From Paratinospora sagittata (Eukaryota; Streptophyta; Magnoliopsida; Ranunculales; Menispermaceae): DNA of 64,000 bases. The notes under the pieces were generated by a model. The model was not told the origin of the DNA and did not search any database. It saw only the letters and a list, made by a program, of their open reading frames with translations. The stretch spans positions 2,976,001 through 3,040,000 of the forward strand of contig JAYMFD010001271.1 in assembly GCA_035771175.1 (NCBI GenBank), written 5' to 3'. Both the position numbers and the translations under genes were made by a program. Of the stretch, positions 40,534 through 53,118 are shown in pieces (position 1 is the stretch's first letter; each line of letters starts with the position of its first letter).

Positions 40534-43500
40534 ATCTAAATGCTATTGCATTTGTTTGATCTTAGGTGTGTAGGGTCACCTCTCGATCAATCTCAGCACG
40601 AAAACTCTCTAAGTAGCAAAGTCTTCAAAATCACTTGGAATTTGTATTTGATTTTGACAAAATAATTTTTGAGAGGTTTTAATCATAATTTCAATGAGTT
40701 TCGAATGCTTTAAAAGTGTTTTGAGACAAAGGAATGATTCTTTAGTGTTAATATATTAATTTTTCCAAAATCGGGAATCCAGCACTTTGCCAAAAATTTT
40801 CAAAAGGGAATAGCGCACTATCAGTGTTGATAGCACGTTGATAGGGATGAATAATCAAAAATCTATTTTTTCTTGAAAATTGCCTACAGCGCTATCCCTT
40901 TTGATAACTCGCCATAGAGCAGTTGTCGTGGTCTTTCAATTTTTAGTAAAATGGGCAATAGGGTGCTATAGGCCTTGAGTGCACGCTATCGGAAAGTCTA
41001 AAAAATTCAAGCTTACGGGTTTGTGTATATCGACCTGCAATAGTCCGCTATCCGTCATTAGAGAGCATGATACACAACCAAATAGCATGCTATCCACTTC
41101 AGAGTTAGAAATCTCACAATTCTAACGAAAAAAATGAGGGCCCTTTCCCTTGCTCAATTTTTCTATTCCTTGCACAGTTTTGACTGGAAATCATAGCTGA
41201 AACATTCTCCACTAACACCTGGAGGATTCCCATTGTGTCACACGATCAAAACAACTTTATATTACACAATGTTTTGAATTCAAATCATTTCCTACTCTCT
41301 TGCACTTTAACCTGCAACTGTTATTTTAATAAACCACTCATTCTCTAATTTTCAAAGATACAACACACACGATCTTTGCAAGTTAGATTGAGCTTTCCAA
41401 AGAGTATTTAAAAAGAAGAAAGTCGTGATTCTTGCATTGCCAATAAAAGCATCGACCTGAATCAAAATTGCAAACGGTCGTGAAGATAACCTCATTTTAT
41501 TCCTTTTGTGCTGAGATTTTCACAAGCTATCAATTGTTTTAAACTGTAGGTATATGAAGTGTTCTCCGAAAGAGAACGCGTCACCTATATTCTTTCTCTA
41601 AGTGTTACAACTAATCATCAAGAACACATCAAACAATAGCATTCAAAGTCAAAAAAGATCAAGCTCTAAGAACGAAGACATATCTCAATGCTAATGCATT
41701 AGTTTGATCGTAGGTGTGTAGGGTCACCTCTTGATCAATCTCAGCACGAAAACTCTCCAAATTGCAAAATCTTCATAATCACTTCGATTTAGTATTTGAT
41801 TTTGACAAAATATCTTTCGTAAGGTTTTAATCATAATTTCAATAAATTTTGAATGATTTAAAGTGTTTTGAGACAATGGAATGGCTCTTAAGTGTTAAAA
41901 TATTAATTTTTCCAAAATTGGGTTATCCAGCACTTTACCAAAAATTTTCAAAAGGCAATAGCGCACTATCAGTGTTGATAACACACTTATAGGGTTGAAT
42001 AATCAAAAACATATTTTTCTTGAAAATTGCCTACAACGCGCTATCCCTTCTGATAACACGCAATAGAGCAGTTGCCGTGATCTTTCAATTTTTAGTAAAA
42101 TGGGCAATAGCGTGTTATAGGCCTTGATTGCACGCTATCGGAAACTCTGAAGAACTCGACCTCTTGGGTTTGTGTCTATCGACCCACAATAGTCCGCTAT
42201 CTGTCATTAGAGAGCATGATACACAACCCAATAGCATGCTATCCATGTCAGAGTTAGAAATCTCAAATTTCTAATAAGAAAAACGTGGGCCCTTTTCGTT
42301 GCTCGGTTTTTCTATTTCTAGCACTGTTTTGACTGGGAATCGTAGCTGAAACATTCTCCACTAACACTTGGATGATTCCCATTGTGTCGCACGATCAAAA
42401 CAACTTTATATTAAACAATGTTTTGAATTCAAATCATTTCCTACTCTCTTGCTCTTTACCCTGCAACTGCTAATTTAACATTCTCTAATTTTTAATGAAA
42501 CAACACACACGATTTTTGTAAGTTAGACTGAGCTTTCCAATGCGTATTTCAAAAGAAGAAAGTCGTGATTCTTGCATTGCCAATAAAACCTTCGACCTGA
42601 ATAAAAATTGCAAATAGTCTTGATGAGAACCTCATTTTATCCCTTTTGTGCTGACATTTTCAGAAGCTATCCATTGTTTTAAACTGTAGGTATATGAAAT
42701 GTTCTCTGTAAGAGAACACATCACCTATACTCTTTCTCTGAGTGCTACAACTAATCATCAAGAAAACATCAAACAATAGCTTTCAAAGTGTACAAAGATC
42801 AAGCTCTAAGAACGAAGACATATCTCAATGCTAATGCATTAGTTTGATCTTAGGTGTGTAGGGTAACCTCTCGATCAATCTCAGCACGAAGGAATGGTTC
42901 CTAAGTGTTAAAATATTAATTTTTCCAACACCGGGCAATCCAGCACTTTGCCAACAATTTTCAAAAGGCAATAGCGCACTATCAGTGTTGATAGCACACT
43001 GATAGGGTTGAATAATCAAAAATCTATTTTCCTGGAAAAATTGCCTACAACGCTATCCCTTTTGATAACTCGCCATAGAGCAGTTGCCGTGATCTTTCGA
43101 TTTTTAGTAAAATGGGCAATTGCGTGTGCTATAGGCCTTGATTGCACGCTCTCGGAAAGTCTGAAAGATTCAAGCTCTCGGGTTTGTGTATATCGAACTG
43201 CAATTGTTCGCTATCCGTCATTAGAGAGCATGGTACACAACCCAATAGCATGCTATCCACGTCAGAGTTAGAAATCTCACAATTATAACGAGAAAAACGA
43301 GGGCCTTTTCCCTTGCTCGATTTTTCTATTCCTTGCATAGTTTTGACTGGGAATCGTAGCTGAAACATTCTCCACTAACACCTAGATGATTCCCAGTGTG
43401 TCGCACGGGTAAAACAACTTTAGATTAAACAACGTTTTGAATTCAAATCATTTCCTACTCTCTTGCACTTTAACCTGCAACTGCTAATTTAATAAAACAC

Positions 43501-46034
43501 TCATTCTCTAATTCTCAAAGATACAACACACACGATTTTTGCAAGTTAGCCCAAGCTTTCCAAAGAGTATTTCAAAAGAAGAAAGTCATGTTTCGTGCAT
43601 TGCCAATAAAAGCATCAACTAGAATCAAAATTGCAAACTGTCTTGAAGATAACCTCATTGTATAGCAAGTTCTTCATTTTATCCCTTTTGTGTTGAGATT
43701 TTCAGACGCTATCCATTGTTCTAAACTGTAGGCATATGAAGTGTTCTTAGAAAGAGAATACGTCACCTATATTCATTCTCTTAGTGCTACAACTAATCAT
43801 TAAGAACACATCAAAAAATAGCTATCAAAGATTACAAAGATCAAGCTCTAAGAACAAAGAGATATCTCAATGCTAATGCGTTAGTTTGATCTTAGGTGTG
43901 TAGGGTAACCTCTCGCTCAATCTCAGCACGAAAACTCTCTAAATTGCAAGTGTTCAAAATCACTTGGATTTAGTATTTGATTTTGACAAAATATTTTCCC
44001 AAAGGTTTTAATCATAAGTTCAATGAGTTTTGAATGATTTAAAAGTGTTTTGAGAGAATGGAATGGTTCTTAAGTGTTAAAATTTTAGTTTTTCCAAAAT
44101 CGGGGTATCCAGCACTTTGCCAAAAATTTCCAAGAGGCAATAGCGCACTATCAGTGTTGAAAGCACACTGATAGGGTAGAATAATCAAAAAAATATTTTT
44201 CTTGAAAATTTCCTACGGCGCGCTATCCCTTCTGATTACTCGCTATAGAGCAGTTACCGTGGTCTTTCGATTATTAGTAAAATGGGCAATAGCGTGCTAT
44301 AGGCCTTGATTGCACGCTATCAGAAAGTCTGAAAAACTCGAGCTCTTGGGTTTGTGTATATCGACCTGCAATAGTCTGCTATCCGTCATTAGAGATACAC
44401 AACCCAATAGCATGCTATCCATGTTAGAGTTAGAAATCTCAAATTTCTAATGAGAAATATGTGAGCCCTTTCCCTTGCTCGATTTTTCTATTCCTCACAC
44501 TGTTTTGTCTGGGAATCGTAGCTGAAACATTCTCCACCGACACCTGGATGATTCCCATTGTGTCGCACGATCAAAACAACTTTATATTAAACAATGTTTT
44601 GAATTCAAATCATTTCCTACTCTCTTGCTCTTTAACCTCCAACTGCTAAATTAATAAAACACTCATTATCTAATTTTCAAAGATACAACACACCCGATTT
44701 TTGTAAGTTAGATTGAGCTTTCCAAAGAGTATTTCAAAAGAAGAAAGTCGTGATTCTTGCATTGCCAATAGAAGCTTCGACCTGAATCAAAATTGCAAAC
44801 TGTCTTGAAGATAACCTCATTTTATCCCTTTTGTGCTGAGATTTTCAGAAGCTCTCCATTGTTTTAAACTGTAGGTATATGAAGTGTTCTCAGTAAGAGA
44901 ACGCGTCACCTATATTCTTTCTCTGAGTGCTACAACTAATCATCAAGAACACATCAAACAATAGCTTTCAAAGTCTACAAAGATCAAGCTCTAAGAAAGA
45001 AGACATTTCTCAGTTCTAATGCTTTAGTTTGATCTTAGGTGTGTAGGGTCACCTCTCGATCAATCTCAGCATGAAAACTCTCTTAATTGCAAAGTCTTCA
45101 ATATCACTTGGATTTAGTATTTTGATTTTGAAAAAATATTTTCCGAAAGGTTTTAATAATAATTTCAATGAGTTTTGAATGATTTAAAAGTGTTTTGAGA
45201 CAATGGAATAGTTGTTAAGTGTTAAAATATTAATTTTTCCAAAATCGGTCTATCTAACACTTTGCCAAAAATTTAGAAAAGGCAATTGCGCACAATCAGT
45301 GTTGATAGCACGCTGATAGTGTTGAATAATCAAAAATACATTTTTCTTGAAAATTGCCTACAGCACGCTATCCCGTCTTATAACTCGCTATAGAGTAGTT
45401 GCCGTGATCTTTCCATTTTTAGTAAAATGGGCAATGGCGTGCTATAGGCCTTAATAGCTCGCTATCGGAAAGTCTGAAAAACTCGAGCTCTTGGGTTTGT
45501 GTATATCGACCTGCAATAGTCCGCTATTCGTTATTAGAGAGCATGATACACAACCCAATAGCATGCTATCCATCTCAGAGTTAGAAATCTCAAATTTCTA
45601 ATGAGAAATACGTGGGCCCTTTCCCTTGCTCAATTTTTCTATTCCTTGCACAGTTTTGAGTGGGAATCGTAGCTGAAACATTCTTCACTAACACCTAAAT
45701 GATTTCCATTGTGTCGCACGATCAAAACAACTTTATATTAAACAATGTTTTGAATTCAAATCATTTCCTACTCCCTTGCTCTTTAACCTGCAACTTCTAA
45801 TTTAATAAAACCCTCATTCTCTAATTTTCAAAGATACAACACACACGATTTTTGTAAGTTAGACTGAGCTTTGCAAAGAGTATTTCGAAGGAAGAAAGTT
45901 GTGATTCTTGCATTGCCAATAAAAGCTTTGACCTGAATAAAAATTGCAAACTTTCTTGAAGATAACCTCATTTTATCCCTTTTGTGCTGAGATTTTCAGA
46001 AGCTATCCATTGTTTTAAACTGTAGGTATATGAA

Positions 46035-46055
46035 GTGTTCTCAGTAAGAGAACAC
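46035..46055. repeat. conserved satellite hairpin GTGTTCTC/GAGAACAC (representative)
   Basis: A perfect 8-bp inverted repeat with a 5-nt loop (AGTAA), about 130 bp before the end of the monomer. The same stem, or one differing by a base or two, recurs in most monomers (for example around 10987 onward, 14133, 30000 and 33985). It could form a cruciform or an RNA hairpin; no function is shown. Confidence 0.7.
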
Positions 46056-47603
46056 GTCACCTATATTCTTTCTCTGAGTGCTACGACTAATCATCAAGAA
46101 CACATCAAACAATAGCTTTCAAAGTCTACAAAGATCAAGCTCTAAGAACGAAGACATACCTCAATGCTAATGCATTAGTTTGATCTTAGGTGTGTAGGGT
46201 AACCTCTCGATCAATCTCAGCACGAAAACTCTCTAAATAGCAAAGTCTTCAAAATCACTTGGATTTAGTATTTGATTTTGACAAAATATTTTTTGAAAGG
46301 TTTTATTCATAATTTCAATGAGTTTCGAATGATTTAAAAGTGTTTTGAGACAAAGGAATGGTTCTTAAGTGTTAAAATATTAATTTTTCCAACATCGGGC
46401 AATCCAGCACAATGCCAAAAATTTTCAAAAGGCAATAGCGCACTATCAGTGTTCATAGCATGCTGATAGGGTTGAATAATCAAAAATCTATTTTTTTTCA
46501 AAATTGCCTACAGCGCTATCCCTTTTGATAACTCGCCATAGAGTAGTTGCCGTGACCTCTCAATTTTTAGTAAAATGGGCAATAGCGTGCTATCGGCCTT
46601 GATTGCACGCTATCGGAAAGTCTGAAAAATTCAAGCTCTCGGGTTTGTGTATATCGACCTACAATAGTCCGCTATTCGTCGTTAGAGAGCATGATACACA
46701 ACCCAATAGCATGCTATCCACGTCAGAGTTAGAAATCTCACAATTCTAACGCGGGAAAAACGAGGGCCCTTTCTCTTGCTCGATTTTTCTATTCCTTGCA
46801 CAGTTTTGACTGGGAATCGTAGCTGAAACATTCTCGACTAACACCTGGATGATTCCCAGTGTATCGCACGGGCAAAACAACTTTAGATTAAACAATGTTT
46901 TGAATTCAAATCATTCCCTACTCTCTTGCGCTTTATCCTGCAACTGCTAATTTAATAAAACACTCATTCTCCAATTTTCAAAGATACAACACACACGATT
47001 TTTGCAAGTTTGCCCGAGCTTTCCAAAGAGTATTTCTAAAGAAGAAAGTCATGTTTCATGCATTGCCAATAAACGCATCAACCATAATCAAAATTGTAAA
47101 CTGTCTTGAAGATAACCTCATTGTTTAGCAAGTTCTTCACTTTGTCCCTTTTGTGTTGAGATTTTCAGAAGCTATCCATTGTTCTAAACTATAGGTATAT
47201 GAAGTGTTCTTGGTAAGAGAACACGTCACCTATATTCTTTCTCTTAGTGCTACAACTAATCATTAAGAACACATCAAACAATAGCTATCAAAGATTACAA
47301 AGATCAAGCTCTAAGAACGAAGACATATCTCAATGCTAATGCATTAGTTTGATCTTAGGTGCGTAGGTTAACCTCTCACTCAATCTCAGCTCAATAACTC
47401 TCTAAATTGCAAGTTTTCAAAATCACTTGGATTTAGTACTTGATTTTGACAAAATATTTTCCGAAAGAGTTTTAATCATAAGTTCAATGAGTTTTTAATG
47501 ATTTAAAAGTGTTTTGAGACAATGAAATGGTTCTTAATTGTTAAAATATTAATTTTTCCAAAATCGGGCAATCCAGCACTTTGCATAAAATTTTCAAAAG
47601 GCA

Positions 47604-47888
47604 ATAGCGCACTATCAGTGTTGATAGCACGCTGATAGGGTTGAATAATCAAAAATATATTTTTCTTGAAAATTGCCTACAGCGCGCTATCCCTTCTGAT
47701 AACTCGCTATTGAGCAGTTGTCGTGATCTTTCGATTTTTGGTAAAATGGGCAATAGCATGCTATAGGCCTTGATTGCACGCTATCAGAAAGTCTGAAAAA
47801 CTCGAGATCTTGGGTTTGTGTATATCGACCTGCAATAGTCCGCTATCCGTCATTAGAGAGCATGGTATACAACCCAATAGCATGCTAT
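47604..47888. repeat. cluster of paired ATAGC/GCTAT palindromes (representative monomer)
   Basis: Nine related 12-bp imperfect palindromes in this copy: 47604 ATAGCGCACTAT, 47624 (ATAGCACGCTGAT), 47679 ACAGCGCGCTAT, 47699 ATAACTCGCTAT, 47753 ATAGCATGCTAT, 47773 ATTGCACGCTAT, 47835 ATAGTCCGCTAT, about 47855 (weak) and 47877 ATAGCATGCTAT. Members of each pair are exactly 20 bp apart, and pairs recur every 74-82 bp (the last after 42 bp). The cluster is present in essentially every complete monomer of the array. It suggests an ancestral short sub-repeat, or selected protein-binding sites; the function is unknown. Confidence 0.8.
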
Positions 47889-49644
47889 CCATGTCAGAAT
47901 TAGAAATCACAAATTTCTAAAGAGAAAAACTTGGGCCCTTTCCCTTGCTCAGTTTTTCTATTCCTTGCGCAGTTTTGACTAGGAATCGTAGCTGAAACAT
48001 TCTCCACTAACACCTGGATGATTCCCATTGTGTCGCACGATCAAAACAACTTTATATTAAACAATGTTTTGAATTCAAATCATTACCTACTCTCTTGCTC
48101 TTTAACCTCCAACTGCTAATTTAATAAAACACTCATTCCCTAATTTTCAAATATACAACATACACGATTTTTGGAAGTTAGATTGAGCTTTCGAAAGAGT
48201 ATTTTAAAAGAAGAAAGTCATGATTCTTGCATTGCCAATAAAAGCATCGACCAGAATCAAAATTGTAAACTGCCTTGAAGATAACCTCATTGTTTAGCAA
48301 GTTCTTCATTTTATTCCTTTTGTGTTGAGATTTTCAGAAGCTATCTTTTGTTTTAAACTGTAGGTATATGAAGTGTTCTCAGTACGAGAACACGTCACCT
48401 ATATTCTTTCTCTTAGTGCTACAACTAATCATTAAGAACACATCAAACAATAGCTATCAAAGTCTACAAAGATCAAGCTGTAAGAACGAAGACATATCTC
48501 AATGCTAATGAATTAGTTTGATCTTAAGTGTGTAGGGTCACCTCTCGATCAATCTCAGCACGAAAACTCTCTAAATTACAAAATCTTCAAACTCACTTGG
48601 ATTTAGTTTTTGATTTTGACAATATATTTTCCGAAAGGTTTTAATCATAATTTCAATGAGTTTGCAATGATTTAAAAGTGTTTTGAGACAATGGAATGGT
48701 TCTTAAGTGTTAAAACAATATTTTTTCCAAAATCGGGCTATCCAGCACTTTGCCAAAAAATTTTAAAAGACAATAGCGCACTATCAGTGTTGATAGCACA
48801 CTGATAGGGTTGAATAATCAAAAATATATTTTTCTTGAAAATTGCCTACAGCGCGCTCTCCCTTCTGATAACTCGCTATAGAGCAGTTGTCGTGATCTTT
48901 CGATTTTTGGTAAAATGGGCAATAGCGTGCTATAGGCCTTGATTGCACGCTATCAGAAAGTCTGAAAACTCGAGATCTTGGGGTTGTGTATATCGACCTG
49001 CAATAGTCCGCTATCCGTCATTAGAGAGCATGATATACAACCCAATAGCATGCTATCCATGTCATAATTCGAAATCTCAAATTTCTAATGAGAAAAACTT
49101 GGGCCCTTTCCCTTGCTCAGTTTTTTTATTCCTTGCACAGTTTTGACTGGGAATCGTAGCTGAAACATTCTCCACTAACACCTGGATGATTCCCATTGTG
49201 TCGCACGATCAAAAAAACTTTATATTAAACAATGTTTTGAATTCAAATCATTTCCTACTCTCTTGCTCTTTAACCTCCAACTGCTAATTTAATAAAACAC
49301 TCATTATCTAATTTTCAAAGATACAACATACACGATTTTTGCAAGTTAGATTGAGCTTTCCAAAGAGTATTTTAAAAGAAGAAAGTCGTGATTCTTGCAT
49401 TGCCAATAAAAGCTTCGACCTGAATCAAAATTGCAAACTGTCTTAAAGATAAGCTCATTTTATCCCTCTTGGGCTCAGATTTTCAGAAGCTATCCATTGT
49501 TTTAGACTGTAGGTATATGAAGTGTTCTCAGTAGGAGAACGCGTCACTTATATTCTTTCTCTGAGTGCTACGACTAATTATCAAGAACACATCAAACAAT
49601 AGCTTTCAAAGTCTACAAAGATCAAGCTCTAAGAACGAAGACAT

Positions 49645-52009
49645 ATCTCAATGCTAATGCATTAGTTTGATCTTAGGTGTTTAGGGTAACCTCTCGATCA
49701 ATCTCAGCAAGAAAACTCTCTAAATAACAAAGTCTTCAAAATCACTTGGATTTAGTATTTGTTTTTGACAAAATATTTTCGGAAAGGTTTTAATCATAAT
49801 TTCAATGTGTTTCGATTGATTTAAAAGTGTTTTGGAACAAAGGAATGGATCTTAAGTGTTAAAATATTAATGTTTTCAAAATCGGGCAAACCAGCACTTT
49901 GCCAAAAATTTTCAAAAGGCAATAGCGCACTATCAGTGTTGATAGCACGCTGCTAGGGTTGAATAATCAAAAATCTATTTTTTCTTTAAAATTGCCTACA
50001 TTGCTATCCCTTTTGATAACTCGCCAGAGAGCAGTTGCAGTGATCTTTCGATTTTTAGTAAAATGGGCAATAGCGTGCTATAGGCCTTGATTTCACGCTA
50101 TCGGAAAGTCTTAAAAATTCGAGCTCTCGGGTTTGTGTATATCGTCCTGTAATAGTCCGCTATTCGTCATTAGAGAGCATGATACACAACCCAAGAGCAT
50201 GTTATCCATGCAGAGTTAGAAATCTCACAATTCTAACTAGAAAAACGAGGGCCCTTTCCCTTGCTCGATTTTTCTATTCCTTGCACAGTTTTGACTAGGA
50301 ATCATAGCTAAAACATTCTCCACTAACACCTAGGTAATTCCCAATGTGTCGCACGGGCAAAACAACTTTAGATTAGACAACGTTATGAATTCAAATCATT
50401 TCTTACTCTCTTCCTCTTTAACCTGCAACTGCTAATTTAATAAAACACTCATTCTCTAATTTTAAAAGATACAACACACACGATTTTCGCAAGTCAGACT
50501 GAGCTTTTCAAAGTGTATTTCAAAAGAAAAAAGTCGTGATTCTTGCATTGCCAATAAAAGCTTCGACCTGAATCAAAATAGCTATCAAAGTCTACAAAGA
50601 TCAAGCTCTAAGGATGAAGACGTATCTCAATGCTATTGCATTAGTTTGGTCTTAGGTGTGTAGGGTAACCTCTCGATCAATCTCAGCGCGAAAACTCTCC
50701 AAATTGCAAAGTCTTCAAAATCACTTGGATTTAGTATTTGATTTTGACAAAATATTTTCCGAAAGGTTTTAATCACAAGTTCAGTGAGTTTTGAATGATT
50801 TAAAAGTGTTTTGAGACAAGCCAATGGTTCTAAATTATTAAAATATTAATTTTTCCAAAATCGGGCTACCCAGCAGTTTGCCAAAAATTTTCAAAAGGAA
50901 ATAGCGCACTATCAGTGTTGATAGCACGCTAATAGGGTTAAATAATCAAAAATATATTTTTCTTGAAAATTGCCTACAGCGCGCTATCTCTTCTAATAAC
51001 TCGCTATAGAGCAGTTGTCGTGATCTTTCGATTTTTAGTAAAATGGGCAATATGCTATAAGCCTTGATTGCACGCTATCGAAAACTCTGAAAAACTCGAG
51101 CTTTTGGGTTTGTGCATATTGACCAGCAATAGTCCACTTTCCGTCATTAGAGATACACGACCCAATAGCATGTATCAATGTTAGAGTTAGAAATCTCAAA
51201 TTTCTAATGAGAAATACATGAGCCCTTTCTCTTGCTCGATTTTTCTATTCCTTGCACAGTTTTTGACTGGGAATCGTAGCTGAAACATTCTCCACTAACA
51301 CCTGGATGATTCCCATTGTGTCGCACGATCAAAACAACTTTATATTAAACAATGTTTTGAACTCAAATCATTTCCTATTCTCTTGCTCTTTAACCTGCAA
51401 CTGCTAATTTAATAAAATACTCATTCTCTAATTTTCAAAAATACAACAATACACGCGATTTTGGCAAGTTATATTGAGCTTTCCAAAGAGTATTTCAAAA
51501 GAAGAAAGTCGTGATTCTTGCATTGCCAATAAAAGCTTCGAACTGAATCAAAATTGCAAACTTCCTTGAAGATAACCTCATTTTATCCCTTTTGTGCTGA
51601 GATTTTCAGAAGCTATCCATTATTTTAAACTGTAGGTATATGAAGTGTTCTCAGTAAGAGAACATGTCACCTATATTCTCTCTCTGAGTGCTACAACTAA
51701 TCATCAAGAACACATCAAACAATACCTTTCAAAGTCTACAAAGATCAAGCTCTAAGAACGAAGACATATCTCAATGCTAATGCATTAGTTTGATCTTAGG
51801 TGTGTAGGGTCACCTCTCGAGCAATCTCAGCACGAAAACTCTCTAAATTGCAAAGTCTTCAAAATCACTTGGATTTAGTATTTGATTTTGACAAAATATT
51901 TTTGAAAGGTTTTAATCATAATTTCAATGAGTTTTGAATGATTTAAAAGTGTTTTGAGACAATGGAATGGTTCTTAAGTGTTAAAATATTAATTTTTCCA
52001 AAATCAGGC
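49645..52009. repeat. satellite trimer a-b-c, left of the insertion
   Basis: Monomer a (49645, 979 bp, deleted at about 50579), monomer b (50624, 1144 bp) and the start of monomer c (51768), which is interrupted at 52009. Each type has private variants that recur on the right side of the insertion in the same order: a has TAGGTGTTTAGGG and CAGCAAGAAAAC, b has TGTGCATATTGACCAG, and c has GGTCACCTCTCGAGCAATC. Confidence 0.87.
52005..52009. repeat. 5-bp target-site duplication CAGGC, left copy
   Basis: CAGGC lies immediately before the terminal TGTCACGCCCCGG. The same five bases follow the terminal CGTGACA at 60306-60310. Undisturbed monomers read CGGGC or similar here, and the satellite continues in register across the insertion. 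Confidence 0.85.
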
Positions 52010-52426
52010 TGTCACGCCCCGGCCGCAGCTGCGAGGGCGGGCGCACCACCACGACCTCAGCGGTGTTGCGAATGCCAGCCATTATATATCCACAGTATTG
52101 TGTTCATTGGGGTCCACAGAACACTGCACGCACCCAACGACCTTTGCCCTTTCCCTATGCAGAACACTGCACAGTCCAATTGGCTCAATGGGTACTCAAG
52201 TTGCGAAATCTAACCTTATGAGGAAGAGGTTGCGAGTTCGAACTTGGGGGAGGCCCCTGGACTGTGCAGTGTTCTGCATAGGGAAAGGACAAAGGTCGTT
52301 GGGTGCGTGCAATGTTCTGTGGACCCCAATGAAGACAATACTGTGGATATATAATGGCTGGCGTTCGCCACACGGCTGAGGTCGTGGTGGTGCGCCAGCG
52401 CTCGCGGCTGCAGCCGGGGCGTGACA
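52010..52426. mobile_element. foldback element F1 (417 bp, two 169-bp arms)
   Basis: The left arm 52010-52178 is the near-perfect reverse complement of the right arm 52258-52426, both starting from TGTCACGCCCCGG. A 79-bp spacer (52179-52257) separates them. The arms are GC-rich at the tips and include a TTATATATCCACAGTATTG segment. Long equal arms and a short loop fit a foldback or MITE-like non-autonomous element; the termini also resemble those of the neighbouring LTR (TGTGACGCCCCG...CGTGACA). Transcripts would fold into a roughly 169-bp duplex. Short open frames across it on both strands are products of the symmetry and are not genes. Confidence 0.8.
52179..52257 (+). other. tRNA-like loop of F1 with A-box- and B-box-like motifs
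   Basis: The 79-bp loop contains TGGCTCAATGGG (52182-52193), close to a Pol III A box, and GAGTTCGAACTT (about 52234-52245), close to a B box. The spacing is about 53 bp, as in tRNAs and tRNA-derived SINEs. I could not fold it into a full cloverleaf, so it is at best a degenerate tRNA-derived piece. The same sequence lies in reverse in F2, and its first half recurs at 59767-59820. Confidence 0.4.
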
Positions 52427-53118
52427 AAAAGTCCTTACAGGCTTACGTTCCAGAGACTGAGAGACAGGCTAAACAACTCGAGTTTTTGAATCTCGCACAG
52501 GGCACCATGTCAGTCAGGGAGTACGAGCTCAGATTTAGGCAGCTCGCAGTTTATGCCCCTGGGTTAGTTCAGACGCCGAGTGACAAGATTATGAGGTTTT
52601 CTTTGAACCTAAGGCCTGCGATCCGATAGGCCTTGTCTGTGACAAAGATGACTGATTTTACCACAGTGGTCCAGAGGGCCAAACAATACGAGTTGGCTGA
52701 GCGGGTTGATGGTATGTCTACACGGGCAACTCCAGGTGAACAGACTTCACAAGCAGAGTCTGGGGGACAGTTCTAGACTCCGTGGAAGAAGGGAAGATGG
52801 GAAAGGAAGAGAAAGTTTTATGGAAGAGCACAGTCTGATGGTGCTCAGAATAAGGCATTCCAGGTTCAGACTGGTATGATGGCCTCACCAGTGGTTTCCT
52901 CTCCTGTCCCGATTCTTATTCAGGCACCGAGTGCACCGAGACCCCCATTCCCACAGACTGCTGGCCGAGGCAGAGGTAGAGGCCGAGGAAGTTATTTGAC
53001 GACATCTCAGACTGGGTCATTTGCGCCCAGGGCTCTGTTCTTATGTTTTCAATGTGGGCAGGCTGGGCATAGGAGGTCCGAGTGTCCGAATTTTCAGAGA
53101 GCTCAGGGATTTGTGTAG
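52427..53118 (+). pseudogene. gag remnant of a Ty3/gypsy element
   Basis: The gag (capsid-nucleocapsid) protein would package element RNA. Only the C-terminal part remains: a capsid-like stretch (QGTMSVREYELRFRQL, 52499-52546), a basic Gly/Arg-rich linker (GRGRGRGRG) and a zinc knuckle CX2CX4HX4C at 53044-53085 (CFQCGQAGHRRSEC). The frame is interrupted by TAG at 52627 and 52774 and ends at TAG 53116. The gag N-terminus, the primer-binding site and the 5' LTR are missing; upstream lies foldback F1, from which the frame reads straight in. No start codon belongs to this remnant. The retrotransposon identity is certain from the downstream pol; the protein is non-functional. Confidence 0.85.

Larger units (their letters stand above)
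40534..49644. repeat. 1.17-kb tandem satellite, block E
   Basis: Register starts at 40534, 41682, 42822, 43864, 45007, 46157, 47327 and 48496, mostly 1140-1170 bp apart. The copy from 42822 lacks about 100 bp at about 42889, where the CAGCACGAA box joins directly to GGAATGGTTC. The copy from 47327 is a good representative of the full-length monomer. No genes are seen. Confidence 0.93.

Noticed and set aside
1..52009. CRISPR array or bacterial tandem repeat
   Set aside because: The unit is far too long, has no repeat-spacer alternation, and the embedded element is a plant-type chromovirus.
52179..52257. A functional tRNA gene in the F1 loop
   Set aside because: The box-like motifs are imperfect and no complete cloverleaf could be drawn; listed only as tRNA-like.
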